Assembly (NCBI GenBank): GCA_036874045.1
Contig: JAZBRI010000003.1
Location: 322,501 to 386,500, forward strand
Length of the DNA stretch: 64,000 bases
From: Cymodocea nodosa
Lineage: Eukaryota > Streptophyta > Magnoliopsida > Alismatales > Cymodoceaceae
Direction of reading: 5' to 3'
Positions 24,301 through 35,394 of the stretch are shown piece after piece (position 1 is the stretch's first letter; each line of letters opens with the position of its first letter). The position numbers were made by a program, and so were the translations under genes. The notes under the pieces were generated by a model, which made no database searches, was not told the origin of the DNA, and was given only the letters and a program-made list of their open reading frames with translations.

Positions 24301-25059
24301 GGAAAGCTCATCTGAGGCAGGAATCCAGAAGCTCATCTATCTTATCTCCAGAATCATTTGTAATTGAATATAAACTTGCATTACTGAATAAAAAAGTTGA
24401 ACATGAACGAAGCCAACCGGCACTTGAGATACAACCATCGGTGACCAAGAAAGCTACGAATGCATGCAATCTTGTAATCAAAAGGAGCGCCCTTCCCAGT
24501 TTACCTCATCAAGGTCATCTAAACTAATATGAAATGAGCACCCGATTAATAAAAATACCAAATGAATGTGAGGATTCGAAACATCAAGCGTATGTGTAAA
24601 TTTCCAAGTAATAGAAGATGTACGGTGCTATTTCCATGGTAGGAACCAATCTCAGCTCTTATTTTTCTACAAGACTAAACTAATACTTGTCCCAAGTTTG
24701 TTTCAAAATTTTGATTGCCAACCACTAAGTATTCGGGAAACATCCAATCACAGAAAGGCAGAACAAGTGCAGTGGATGCGAACAACGAGACCTTGTTGTT
24801 GTTGTTGTTGTTGTTGGTGGATTGATTCCTCTTCGGTTTTCTCTGCTCCGACCCGAAACCCAACCCTTGTTCTTCTAGGCAAAGTCCCGGCACCCTTGTG
24901 CAACGACACCAACTGGAAAATCAATCCGGAACTAGCTAAGAACACATTGAAGAGAGGAGTTTAATGCCTTACCTGACATTGACAGGAAGCCGAAGAAGGA
25001 AGAGGACAGCCAAAGAAGGACGTCCTTTGGACAAGAAGAGCGTTCTGGAGCGAACCCAT
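21391..25059 (-). CDS. PPL1: PsbP-like protein 1, chloroplast thylakoid lumen
   Basis: Eight exons on the minus strand: 25059-24973, 24912-24792, 23314-23234, 23068-22986, 22861-22739, 22617-22546, 22041-21945, 21494-21391. Phases join to 255 residues. The N-terminus looks like a bipartite transit peptide: a Ser-rich stroma-targeting part, a run of eight Gln, then RR and a hydrophobic segment (HILAFGAIATIASSL), as for Tat-type lumen import. The mature PsbP domain starts near ETKKGF and shows YYPFGWQE, FKDVIEPLESVSVNM and ITIGNGKFYTLTTGANERRW, ending DSFKVFNV. In Arabidopsis PPL1 helps repair photodamaged photosystem II. An in-frame upstream ATG at 25203 would add 48 residues; I prefer 25059 because it begins a typical transit peptide (MGSLQNALL). 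The gene is head-to-head with the ATP synthase 6 kDa gene. Intron 2 holds a diverged internal duplication. Confidence 0.92.
23666..24160. repeat. Diverged direct duplication inside PPL1 introns
   Basis: Two similar stretches, about 23666-23798 and 24017-24160, both in PPL1 intron 2. They share GATAAAATGTAAGAAAA, TCAAATT.TTGATGACA, TTTATCC/TCATCCCTGTCC and ATGCATAACTAAGAAAA in the same order, about 356 bases apart. They are clearly diverged, so the duplication is old. Confidence 0.75.
24793..24816 (-). repeat. Coding (CAA)8 repeat at a splice donor
   Basis: Eight CAA codons encode a poly-Gln run in the PPL1 transit peptide. The tract ends one base before the exon 2 donor (CAACAAG|GTCTCG). Length changes would alter Gln number but keep the frame. 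Confidence 0.9.
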
Positions 25060-25440
25060 CTCTCGATTTCTTCCGACTGCTGCTACTGGAGCTCTCCGCA
25101 ACAGATGTGCAGTGGCATGGCGACTTCTGGTCTGAGGCCGAAGTCGCCTTATCGGAAAAGAGAACTTATCTTTGAGCGAAACAAACGTAGGCGTAGATTT
25201 CATTTTCTCGTGTTATCGCAAAGCTTAGCATTTTTATTATTGAATTTTCTCACGTACGTGAAGTAACCCCTCCCTTCGTACGTGAAGTGCCACGTCAGGG
25301 TATTATTTGCGAAACAACCCCTTCAATTTACCATCACTGTATTTATGCCCAACCGGCAACCCTAAAAACATGACCACGAAATTTCCCATTTCCTTACCTT
25401 CCTCAGAGCGGAGCGACGGAAACGGGAGAAGATAGAGGAG
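25060..25440. promoter_or_regulatory. Bidirectional promoter region, PPL1 / ATP synthase 6 kDa subunit
   Basis: Only 381 bases separate the two ATGs, or 237 if PPL1 uses its upstream ATG. The region must hold both promoters and leaders. It includes ACGTACGTGAAG and TACGTGAAGTGCCACGTC (about 25252-25296) with several ACGT cores. I see no clear TATA box. Confidence 0.6.
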
Positions 25441-25727
25441 ATGAGGCAATTCGATCCGTGGCCTGTGTTCTTCAGGAGGGAATGGAACAGAAACTGGCCC
25501 TTCCTCGTCGGATTCGCCATCACCGGCGTCATCATCACCAAGTTCTCCCTCGGTCTCACTGGTATCGTCCAGCCCGCAATCCTTGGATCTCTGTCGACTT
25601 CACCTCTTTCTGTTTGTTTTATTAGTGTAAATTTCTGATTTTTTTTTACCGGGGGTTCCCTTTCTGTCTCTCGCTCGCAGAGGAGGATGCCAAGAACTCG
25701 CCCTTCGTGCAGAAGCACAAGAGGTAA
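25441..25727 (+). CDS. Mitochondrial F1Fo-ATP synthase 6 kDa subunit
   Basis: Two exons: 25441-25561 and 25681-25727, joined in phase 1 (G|AG = Glu), giving 55 residues. The protein starts MRQFDPWPVFFRREWNRNWP, has one membrane span (about 20-39; FLVGFAITGVIITKFSLGL) and ends EEDAKNSPFVQKHKR. This is the small plant-type membrane subunit associated with the peripheral Fo part of mitochondrial ATP synthase. Length, start and end fit the family. The stop codon coincides with a good splice donor (AGAG|GTAAAC), so an intron may begin at the stop; splicing to the acceptor before 28595 would restore Arg-stop and leave the protein unchanged. Confidence 0.92.
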
Positions 25728-28700
25728 ACGGAAAACTTTTGTTTGCCTTTGTTCTTTTCCGTGGCTTTACCATTGTGTTTCCATCCAATGTTTTGGGGTG
25801 CATTATTTTGGATGCTTGAATAAAGTGAAGCTGATCGGTGAATGATTACCGCAACCGATGATATTGGATCTGGTAAGGTTCTTTCGGGATTTGGAGAGTT
25901 AAGAGCACATGACTACGAGGATGGCTATATGTGCCTTATGCTGAACAGAGGTGGGTGAGGCTTATCGGATTTGCGGGGCTTGTGCTCTAAAAGGATGCAA
26001 AACATCTATGAATAGGACACTAAAAAATGATGAGCAATAGAAGGTAAGATATTCCTAATAATTCGAAGGATACACACACATACACGAATAGCTGCGGATA
26101 AATAGATAGATAGACACATGGACAAATAGATAGAGAGTGTGCACATTATCATATTAAGAACAACCTATCTTATTATATAGAATGAAAGTGAATTATTGGA
26201 TATTGTTATTAAGATGAGCGAAAGGAAAAGGTAGGAAATCAGCTATGATACTCATATCTTCTGTCATGACAATAATAAGTTTTCTAACCAACTGAAACCT
26301 CTTGTTAGATGAGCATTTCTGGTATAGTGAAGTAATTTGTTGGTTTGTCTCACTGCATGGGTTGGCATAGTGATAATCATGGACTCATGTATTGATCCAT
26401 ATTAGTGAAATTTTGTTAATAAATATTGGTTTCCCAACTAACCAATTCAATAAACCTAGATTATCAGTATCAGACAGGTTTTGGTGGAAATTTCAGTTTG
26501 TATTAATGAAATTTTGACAATAACATTGAATGTTGACCATCAATAAACTTGAAAACCTTCTTCAATATGGTTACTTCCTACTACTCTACTCCTTTCTGCT
26601 CTCTCTCTCTCTCTATTCGATCTCCATGGGATTTCATACTCTGAATCTTTTCCAAATCTACTATAATTTGATGACTTTCCAACAGTTCATCTTGTGAAGT
26701 TTTTTCGTATTTTATCTCTTGTTCAAGCCTTGATCTTGTTTATGTAACTTATTTTCATGTTCTTATTGCAATTCACAAAATTTAATCTGGAAATTTACTT
26801 CAAAATTTTTTGCCTATTTTTTTCAAATGTTCATTTCTGCAACTATTGCTAGCTGAAAATGAATAGATCTTCCACATGATATCTTAGATCTAAGGTTACT
26901 TTGGTTAGATACATATTTTTATCTAATATTGTGTTGGAACTTTTGCATGTCTAGATGAATTTGAATAGATATTGCAATGGTTAGTTGCATGACATAGATC
27001 CAACATGAATATTGAAGAAATAAATATTATGGCACTTTCGTAATTTGTAGAATTTTTCAATAAAATTAATGAGATATTGTCCATAGACTCTAAATAAATT
27101 TCAATTTCCAAGGGTTTTCATATATTTGTTAAAGAGTTTGTTATAATATTAGATTTTGTTATTATCCTCTTTGATTTTTCTTAATGTTGTTGTCTTATTT
27201 TTCTGATTTTATCTTTGATTTATAGATTTTTAAGTTATAATCTATGAGAATGTGTTCATTTTAGTTATTCTAATTTTCAAATGACAAGACTATTAACTCC
27301 GTCTAATTAATGTGTACTTTCAGGATAAAAATCGTTGAGTTCTTCATTGTTATCTCTATCTGTGAAATCAATATGTATTATTTGTAATATTTTAATTATC
27401 AGAAAATGCCTAAAAATTAATTTTAATTACTTTTTTCTGTATTATGCCTTACTTTAGCTTATCCAAAAGTTTTCTTGTTAAAATTCAATGCTTTCTACTG
27501 ATATTTGGTATTTCTGTGTTTTTGCAGTCTCTACCAAAACTTCTACCAATACTTGATACATCTTCTCCTTTTTCCTTAATACTGATACATAATACAAAAC
27601 TAATACTGAATACTATAGTGATAATATAGATGAAGAGTTCCATCATTATTTCGTTCCCTAGTATTGTTGTTGACAGTTAAAAGTACTCAAGGGAAAGAAA
27701 GAGAGAAGGTTGAAAAAAATGCTAGTAGAAAAATCTGCATGATATTGATTTGCAATAATTCTCTATAATTCTGCTAAAAAATCCTATAATTAATCACTTA
27801 ACGTATCTCTTACAATTGAAATGGGTTGCAATGTGTCACTTGTTCCATAGTTTTTCTTTAGCATCCATTTCAGGGCCTTAAGTTGTTTTAAACCTTATAA
27901 GACTAAATCATTAGTTGTAATCTACTCCTACATATTTGCTACGTTAAGTATGTATTATGGGTTTTATTTCCAAGCTCTAATTGTTTCATAAATTATTGGT
28001 ATTATTGTTGTAGTCCCCTGTCTAACTTCCTTCGAGTGATACATGCTCTAACCATGAGACCTGAAATCTTAACAAACCTTTGTGGTACTTGCATGAGATT
28101 TTGTAGTTTACCAGTTACGTTTATCTTAGTACTCGGTAGTATTTTCCTGCTGTTAAGTATACTCTTGGAAGTGTATCACACTTCGCCTGTGAAACTACCG
28201 CATGAAAACAGAGTCATGACCAATTATTCCCATTTGTTTTCATGACTTATTTATTTCACACTTTCAGTATTGCTCTAAGGATAAGGTCAGATATGTTTTA
28301 ACCACAATTCACTTTAGTGTTGCTCTAAGGATAGGGTCAGATATGTTTTAACCACAATTCACTGGGTTGTGGATTGCAAACTAATTTTATCAAACAACAC
28401 TCCGTAATGGTTATTTGTCCGCCCGTGCATGAGTATTGTTATTTATGAAAATTGCTTGATTATTGCTATGTAGTCTTGGCATGTTTCGTTTGGTATAAAG
28501 GATTGCTTCTTTTTGTGGCGAAATCTCTATGTTCGTGCCAGCCATCTTTTCTTTTCCAACCTGCATAGCCTGAAAGCAATTCTATGTTTTGCAGGTAATT
28601 TTAGTTTGTGGTTCGACGCACTACTTTCTTGAGTGGCTGTATGTCTTGCAGGATGCCACCAAAACGATGTTATCTTTATGAAGCATTTTGTTGAAATTTC

Positions 28701-30323
28701 CCTGCTTTTGAAATGAAATAAAGAAACAAAACTAGAGGCTTCAATGCTTGCATTTACTTATACATGGTTTTGCAGTATTTGATTGAGGGATCTCATTTTC
28801 TGTCAATGACTATGCTCCCGCTGTTGTTGTTGTGGGGTTTTACTCATGCATGGTTCGATGTGATATTTTCCTTGTTGATTATGCGATGTTTAAAGGACAA
28901 GCACTGCTGGGTGCAAGGACTCTATGATGGATGCCTGATCTATCATAAATAACAATTATATAAGTTGAACATACTTTTAAGTTTGTTTAAATAAATTAGT
29001 CAAGCTTAATATCATTCGTTGGGCCTGCTCGACTCAATTATGACTCCCTAGTCTCACATTGAAAGGTACGTATAAAATTTGTACCATATGCACATGTATG
29101 CAAGTAAAAATCATTTCAAGTATAGCTAATTAGTGCTCAATTAAATATCTATATTTTAACATAACATTAGAATTGAAGATAAGGTCTTGTTTGGCTACGA
29201 CTTTCAACGAAAATTCTATCTAAAAAAGGTTGATATGACATTTCTGCATGAAAATTCGAAGATTCTGCGCATTATTTTGTAGTTTATTTTTTTCAAAATC
29301 ATAAAATCGAAAAAAGTGATTATACTCAAAGTTAATAATTTTATATAATTTCTTCTTTGACACGAAATCTACCGATAAGTTCAAAACAAAATTTGAGAAA
29401 AAAAGGTTCTCAATGAATTCTGTAGGTAACTTAAAAGCTCACAATTTTGTAAGATTTTTCTTGATCTAAGACCTCTTCGTAGATTTTATAATCCAACCAT
29501 GCATTAGTTATATCATCTATTTATTGTTGATTGAAGACCATGTTATTTAACATGAGCAAAAGAGTTGATTAAAACGAATAGGAAGAAAATGGAATTCAAG
29601 ACGGGCATCGTTTGAAGGAGTCCAGCAATCATGTTGCAGCAATCTTCGAGCCTATTTCAAATCCATATATAAAAAAACATAGAGGATGACATATTTCTGC
29701 TCAAACGACAAATACGAAACAGGCCTAGTCTGCTACAAATATCGGTCCTTAAGGGAAAGTATCAAACTGGCTGTTTGATGACCCAACTCCAACAACTGTG
29801 ACACACATCTTCTAGTTCTAGTGTGCTCCAAAAAAGCAACCACCACCAGGCTCTTATTACGAAAGCAATTAAGCTACTCATATTCATTGATGTCTACATA
29901 CTCATACTCATAAAAGTCTACATTCAAACGGGGAAAAATACAAAGTGAATATGAATCAAAAGAGATGGCCTACACATGAGGGTCTGATTGCCCGCACCTT
30001 CTGTTAATTCTGCAAGAGAAATTCTACATTAGAATGTAACGCTGCCAAAAATGCAAAGATTGAATATGCCACCATCGCTATTCAAAACATAAAATATTGG
30101 AAAATTTTCATTAATGTCTTTGCCTACACAGCTTTGTTTTCCACCTCAATAATAGTGGTACCTGCCGATGGTTCATCAGAATGAAACTTTCTTTATTATT
30201 CAATACTACTTACTAGTAGGAGAACTAAATGATACTATACATTATTTATCACATTCAAGATTGGGAAAAATCTGATGATTTCAAGAAAAGCTGCTTTATT
30301 GAATTGCATGTAGAGTGATAAGA
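25728..30323. other. Long intergenic region after the ATP synthase 6 kDa gene
   Basis: About 4.6 kb, strongly AT-rich, with no recognisable protein domain in any frame. A possible 3' UTR exon of the upstream gene lies near 28595-28740, with acceptor-like TTTTGCAG and an AATAAA at 28717-28722. A (CT)n tract is near 26599 and a 50-base tandem repeat at 28271-28363. The stretch 29170-29510 looks like decayed non-autonomous transposon sequence, but ends are not definable. Bases from about 30000 on should be OXP1 3' UTR. Confidence 0.5.
28271..28363. repeat. Tandem duplication, 50-base unit
   Basis: TGCTCTAAGGATAAGGTCAG starts at 28271 and recurs at 28321 with one base changed. The identity runs through GATATGTTTTAACCACAATT and CACT, nearly two full units. 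Confidence 0.9.
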
Positions 30324-33300
30324 TCACAGAGGAGAGCCCCACCCACCACCTCCTGGAGTCAAAATATGAAGAATCTCACCTGCATCAACCTTGACTGTGT
30401 TCTTTCCACCAAGATACACCTTTCTATTGTCTGTCTTTGTTAAATAATTAACTCCACGAGCTCCATCATGTCCACCCTTCAGCCCTCTTGGAGCATGTAC
30501 CCGTCTTTCTGAAAGAATGCTGACAACCACGGGCTGATTGAATTCAATCTCCCTCACAAGACCATCGCCACCTTTGTGGAGGCCAACGCCCCCACTGTTT
30601 TCTCTAAGGCCAAACTTGTGCAAAATCACAGGATAGCGCTGCTCAAAAATCTCGGGATCTGTCATCCGAGTGTTAGTCATGTGGCATTGGACTCCACTTG
30701 CTCCATCCCAGCTGGGTCCAGCACCACTGCCACCTCCAATGGTCTCATAGTAGCCAAAAGTATCATCTCCAAATGTAAGGTTGTTCATGCAACCCTGAGA
30801 GCAAGCACATGCCTGAAAGGCTGTCAGCACAACATCGGTTATCCTTTGAGATGTCAAGACATTGCCGCCCACTACAGCTGCCTTTTCACTAGGAGAAAGA
30901 AATGAGCCTTGAGGGATACGGATCTTAACCGGAGAGAGACATCCTTGGTTGAGCGGAATATCAACATCCACCAAACAACGAAGACAGTATATAACTGCAG
31001 CAGCTGTTACTGCTTCGGGAGCATTCCAGTTGCCATATACCTCTGGACTAGTCCCTTCGAAGTTAAAGATAGCCTCCCCCTTCGCAGCATCAATTGTGAG
31101 TTTCAAGTGGATAGTGGACCCATCATCCATGTAGTCTTCCTCTTCAACGAAAACAGAACCCTTCTGCCGTTTGAGTTTAGCAGCAACAGCCTTGAGCATT
31201 TCTCTTACAGCCCCTTCTGCATTGAGCTGGACGTAGGTCATGTAGGACTGAACAGTGTCCAGACCATATTGTCCAATCAGCTCTTTTATGAGGGTTATTC
31301 CCCTCTGATTTGCAGCAACTTGGGCTCGAAGATCAGATAAATTATCTTGAATCCTACGGGTACCAGGGATTTTGGCTGCTCCATCATCATCGGAACAAGG
31401 AGACTGAAGTATTTTTATGATTCCTTCTTCCTGAAATTCTCCTTTCTCTACAAGCTTGAATGCTTTGATTGCAGCTCCTTCTTCCCATAAGGATTTTGAG
31501 AACGGTGGCATGCTTCCAGGAGTAATACCCCCAATCTCTGCATGGTGCCCTCTGCTGGCCACAAAAAAGACAAGCTTCCCATTGTCAAAAACTGGAGTGA
31601 CAACAGTAATGTCAGGAAGATGGCTTCCACCAGAACAAGGATGGTTGGTGACTAGAACATCTCCTTCGCTTAGATTATCACCCCAATGCTTTATTTGCCA
31701 ACAAACTGTACTTGACATGGCTCCCAGATGCACTGGGACATGTGGGGCATTTGCAACCAGCCCTCCATCTGGACCAAACAAAGCACATGAAAAATCAAGG
31801 CGCTCCTTTATGTTGGTAGAAATAGAGGTCCTTTGAAGTGTCCGGCCCATCTGTTCAGCAATGCCCATAAATCTGTGATTGAAGATGGAAAGTTGTACTA
31901 CGTCAGCCACCTTATCTTCCACTGATACAGAGCTTGGCACTGAGCTAACCTCAATTTTTATATTGCCATATTTGGTAACCACTGCTCTACACTCAGGTTC
32001 TACAACGACAGTACTGTTTCCATTCATGATGACCACCGGACCATTGAGGGTAAGACCACGACCTAAATTTTGCAGCTTATAAAGTGGTGTATCTTGCCAC
32101 CCATTTCCAAAGTAAGTTCTATACAGACCTTCTGGTTGTGGACTTCCTAAAGCTACTTCTAACTGTTTAGGTTTCAAGATGCTGGTCACTCCAACACCTC
32201 GAACCCTTACATCACTTATTAAAACATTCTTGTTTTGTAGTTTAAAACCATATTCCTGCTGGAATAGATTCACAAATTCACCAGCAAAGTCATTATTGGC
32301 TCCTTCTTTACGTCGTTTTACCATGATTGCTGTGTCTGTACCCTCATATCTGAGGTTCAGATACGATTCTGTAAAAATGCTTTCATCTTTAAAACCTTGA
32401 TCTTTTAATTTCTTCTTTACTTGTTCCAGTAAACTACTTTCTCTTTGGCAGGCCTCCACCACAGAGTCATTGCTATAAATAGCAGAATATGGCTCTTGTG
32501 TCTCTTCAACCACATCTGCTAATCCCATACCATATGCACTCAATATCCCACAGAAACGATGAATAAGGACTTCAGACATGCCCAATGACCTTGCGATAGC
32601 ACATGCATGTTGAGGACCAGCACCACCAAAGCAAGCAAGTGCATGGTTTCTTGTTTCGTGGCCCTTCATCTCAGTCAACTGTCGAATGGGACGGCACATA
32701 GTTTCATTTGCCACATTCACAAATCCAAGTGCAATCTCCTCCACGGTCATATCCTTTGCTGAGGAATCCTGACTTTTTCTGTATGCATTGATACTGATAG
32801 CTAACTTTTCGAATTCTCTTCTGGCACTCTCTACATCCAAGGGTTGATCCTCATTTGGACCAAAAATTGCTGGAAAATATTCGGGAATTACATTCCCTAG
32901 AATCAAGTTTGCATCTGTGACTGCCAATTCACCTCCTTTTCGATAACAAACTGGTCCAGGGTGTGCACCAACAGATTCAGGTCCAACTCTGAATGCACCA
33001 AACTGGAATTTAAGCTTAGAACCACCACCAGCAGCAACAGTATTTATGTCAAGCTGAGGTGCTTGAATTATTACTCCAGATATTTCTGTCTCCAGAACTT
33101 GATCATAATATCCATCATAACGACTCACATCAGTGGATGTTCCACCCATATCAAACCCAATCAAAGGTTTTGATGTCTCAAGCTGGTAGAGGGTTTGGGA
33201 GTATCCAACAACTCCCCCTGCTGGACCTGACAAAACTGCTTTATGACCAGAGAATCTCTTCTCTGGTGCAAGGCCACCATCTGATTGCATAAAGAGAACA

Positions 33301-34100
33301 TTCATCTTATCTGCCCCTCCTTCAAATTTCGACATGAACCCCAATAAATACTCTTTAATGACTGGAGTAAGATATGCATCAACACTAGCAGTTAGTCCCC
33401 GGGGTACTGCTCGGATCATGGGACTCAAAGATGAAGACAGCGACACATGCCTAAATCCCATTGACAATGCAAGCTCTTGGATCAAGATTTCATGCTGTGG
33501 GTAAGTATAGGAATGTATCAGAACAACAGCCAAACAGCTTATTCCATTGTCAAGCAAACCTTTCAGCATAGGCTTCAACGATTCCACGTCCAAAGGCTTT
33601 CTGATGTGAACCAACTCACCTGAAACCCCATGGAACGAAGAACCAACAATACCTTCCCCCTTGGGAACCAACTCAACCCTCTCATCGGCTTCAATCACTT
33701 CCTCATAGAGATTCGAAGGTTTGGAAACGGTCAGATCAAAGATTTTTGGTCTGGCTTGGTTTCCAATCTGAAGCAAGTCCCTGAAGCCCTTGGTGACACA
33801 GAGAGCAATCCTCTCGCCCTTCCTTTCTAGCAAAGCATTCGTTGCCACCGTCGTTCCCATGCGGATCCATTCGATCCTGTCGGTGGGGATCTTGGAAGTT
33901 CGTGGGATCTTCTGACCAGTGTACTCCTCGAGAATCCTGCGAATTCCTTCAACAGGGGCATCATCGTAGTTCAAGGGGTCCATCGATAGAAGCTTCATCA
34001 CACGATAGTCCGATTGTCCAGGAACTTCAGCATAGATGTCGGTGAACGTGCCCCCTCTGTCGACACAGAACCTAAACTTATCCTCCTTAAAGCTTCCCAT
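30324..34100 (-). CDS. OXP1: 5-oxoprolinase (ATP-hydrolysing)
   Basis: A single coding exon of 1258 residues, close to the family length. The frame extends upstream to 34142 but the first ATG is 34100, giving MGSFKEDKFRFCVDRGGTFTD, as expected for the family. Order of domains: hydantoinase A N-terminal (about 8-220), hydantoinase A/actin-like ATPase part (about 240-530; IGFDMGGTSTDVSRYDG, FGGAGPQHACAIARSL), a linking part, then the hydantoinase B domain (about 745-1255; AEQMGRTLQRTSISTNIKER, TNHPCSGGSHLPDITVVTPV, ending TPGGGGWGSPL). The enzyme converts 5-oxo-L-proline plus ATP to glutamate in the cytosol, the last step of glutathione breakdown. A 5' UTR intron is likely: acceptor TTTCAG before 34143 and donor at 34370/34369 (CAA|GTATGG). 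No frame damage is seen. Confidence 0.96.
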   Translation of the reverse strand: MGSFKEDKFRFCVDRGGTFTDIYAEVPGQSDYRVMKLLSMDPLNYDDAPVEGIRRILEEYTGQKIPRTSKIPTDRIEWIRMGTTVATNALLERKGERIALCVTKGFRDLLQIGNQARPKIFDLTVSKPSNLYEEVIEADERVELVPKGEGIVGSSFHGVSGELVHIRKPLDVESLKPMLKGLLDNGISCLAVVLIHSYTYPQHEILIQELALSMGFRHVSLSSSLSPMIRAVPRGLTASVDAYLTPVIKEYLLGFMSKFEGGADKMNVLFMQSDGGLAPEKRFSGHKAVLSGPAGGVVGYSQTLYQLETSKPLIGFDMGGTSTDVSRYDGYYDQVLETEISGVIIQAPQLDINTVAAGGGSKLKFQFGAFRVGPESVGAHPGPVCYRKGGELAVTDANLILGNVIPEYFPAIFGPNEDQPLDVESARREFEKLAISINAYRKSQDSSAKDMTVEEIALGFVNVANETMCRPIRQLTEMKGHETRNHALACFGGAGPQHACAIARSLGMSEVLIHRFCGILSAYGMGLADVVEETQEPYSAIYSNDSVVEACQRESSLLEQVKKKLKDQGFKDESIFTESYLNLRYEGTDTAIMVKRRKEGANNDFAGEFVNLFQQEYGFKLQNKNVLISDVRVRGVGVTSILKPKQLEVALGSPQPEGLYRTYFGNGWQDTPLYKLQNLGRGLTLNGPVVIMNGNSTVVVEPECRAVVTKYGNIKIEVSSVPSSVSVEDKVADVVQLSIFNHRFMGIAEQMGRTLQRTSISTNIKERLDFSCALFGPDGGLVANAPHVPVHLGAMSSTVCWQIKHWGDNLSEGDVLVTNHPCSGGSHLPDITVVTPVFDNGKLVFFVASRGHHAEIGGITPGSMPPFSKSLWEEGAAIKAFKLVEKGEFQEEGIIKILQSPCSDDDGAAKIPGTRRIQDNLSDLRAQVAANQRGITLIKELIGQYGLDTVQSYMTYVQLNAEGAVREMLKAVAAKLKRQKGSVFVEEEDYMDDGSTIHLKLTIDAAKGEAIFNFEGTSPEVYGNWNAPEAVTAAAVIYCLRCLVDVDIPLNQGCLSPVKIRIPQGSFLSPSEKAAVVGGNVLTSQRITDVVLTAFQACACSQGCMNNLTFGDDTFGYYETIGGGSGAGPSWDGASGVQCHMTNTRMTDPEIFEQRYPVILHKFGLRENSGGVGLHKGGDGLVREIEFNQPVVVSILSERRVHAPRGLKGGHDGARGVNYLTKTDNRKVYLGGKNTVKVDAGEILHILTPGGGGWGSPL

Positions 34101-35394
34101 TTCCTCTGTAGAAAACCCCTGTTCCTGTTCAAAAGCCACCAACCTGAAAGATTAGAAATTTCCAAAGCTCTCATCAACCGACCTAGAGAACACACACGAC
34201 CATCCTTTTAGCCAAGAAACCATGAAAACGGCAGACCAAACACAATCGAAAGATTCAGCTTCAATGCACACGTAACAACCATTCGACTGGTAATAACAAA
34301 CACGTAAGAGTAAGTAAGTCTATAAAAACAAGGGAATCGAAATTTAAAACCAAAGCAAAGAAGACCATACTTGCGCTATCATCATCGGGATAGGAGAACA
34401 AGGGAGGAAAAAGATGGACCTTGTTCTTGTGGGGCGAAAAGGAAGTCGAAGCACGTAATCGGAGAGAGGAGATGGTTTAAGAAGATGCACCGCCTTTAGG
34501 GTTCCAACGGAGGAATCGAACCGTGAACGAGGAGGAGGAACGAGCGAGATCGGGGAGACGAAGACAGATGGTCTGGTACGAATGATGTGTGTGTGACTCG
34601 GATTGGCGTCTTGTACGAAGATGATCGGTGCATCCGTGGTGTCCCACGTGGCATGGATTCCGATTTCCTTTATATAAATATGGGAAATTTTATGGTATCG
34701 ATCAAAAAATACGAGCACGCAGGTCACCACCGCCTTCACACCCCGCCCCAAGAATGACGGCCGGCGGCGCGTCGGCACCCCCGGAGACCGGCCCCTGCGC
34801 GCTTCCTCGGTGTTGCAACGTTCCCTCCACCCGTCCGCGACGCTACCGGACTCCCCTGGGCCCAGCTTTTTCCTTGGCAAAGCAGCTTTCAACGTACAAA
34901 AGGGATGGGAGATGGTAGTCAGTTGGGAAAATAAATTAATTACAAGGTGATATTTTCTGTAATATTAACTCACGAACAAGGATAAATATGACATTTCAGT
35001 CAAGTTACCTGCAGCTTCCTTCAAAAAGTGAAGGATGTTACGGACGGTCGGCTCCAACCTTAAATTTTTCATATACAATTTTTAATAAAATAAACCTTGT
35101 TCAGGTAAAAAAGAATATTCTCTTCATGCAAATCGTACATAAACCCTATGATGCCATCATTTATTTATAAGCGTGAATTTTCCCATTACAGATATATAGT
35201 TTTTTTGAAAAGCAGTACAGATATACGGTTGAGTGAACATATGGAGAGTGTGGTGGATTTTTTTATCTTAACGAGACATAAACAAATATGGTCCTACCAC
35301 CATGACATCATCGTTTGGGGAACATACTTTCATGAAATAAATGTATTTGACCTTTACTGAATTTGAAAAATGTAAATCTTACAACACCAAACAT
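34101..35394 (-). promoter_or_regulatory. OXP1 leader with probable intron, and promoter
   Basis: On the minus strand a TATATAAA box lies at 34677-34670 and a G-box CACGTG at 34650-34645, consistent with transcription starting near 34640. The leader would run to 34371, be spliced over 34370-34144, and reach the ATG at 34100. The 182-codon frame across 34892-34344 spans promoter, leader and the splice site and is not a plausible protein. Beyond 34900 I see AT-rich DNA with nothing recognisable up to the tRNA. Confidence 0.5.

Noticed and set aside
28764..28952. 62-codon hydrophobic frame
   Set aside because: Isolated, no splice partner or family resemblance; lies after a probable polyadenylation signal.
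29170..29510. Possible hAT-type MITE (TTGTTTGGCTAC ... ATCCAACCATGC)
   Set aside because: Ends are only weakly complementary and no 8-base target duplication could be identified.
34344..34892. 182-codon minus-strand frame ahead of OXP1
   Set aside because: It spans the TATA box, G-box and the leader intron donor, has no domain and would not be a separate protein.
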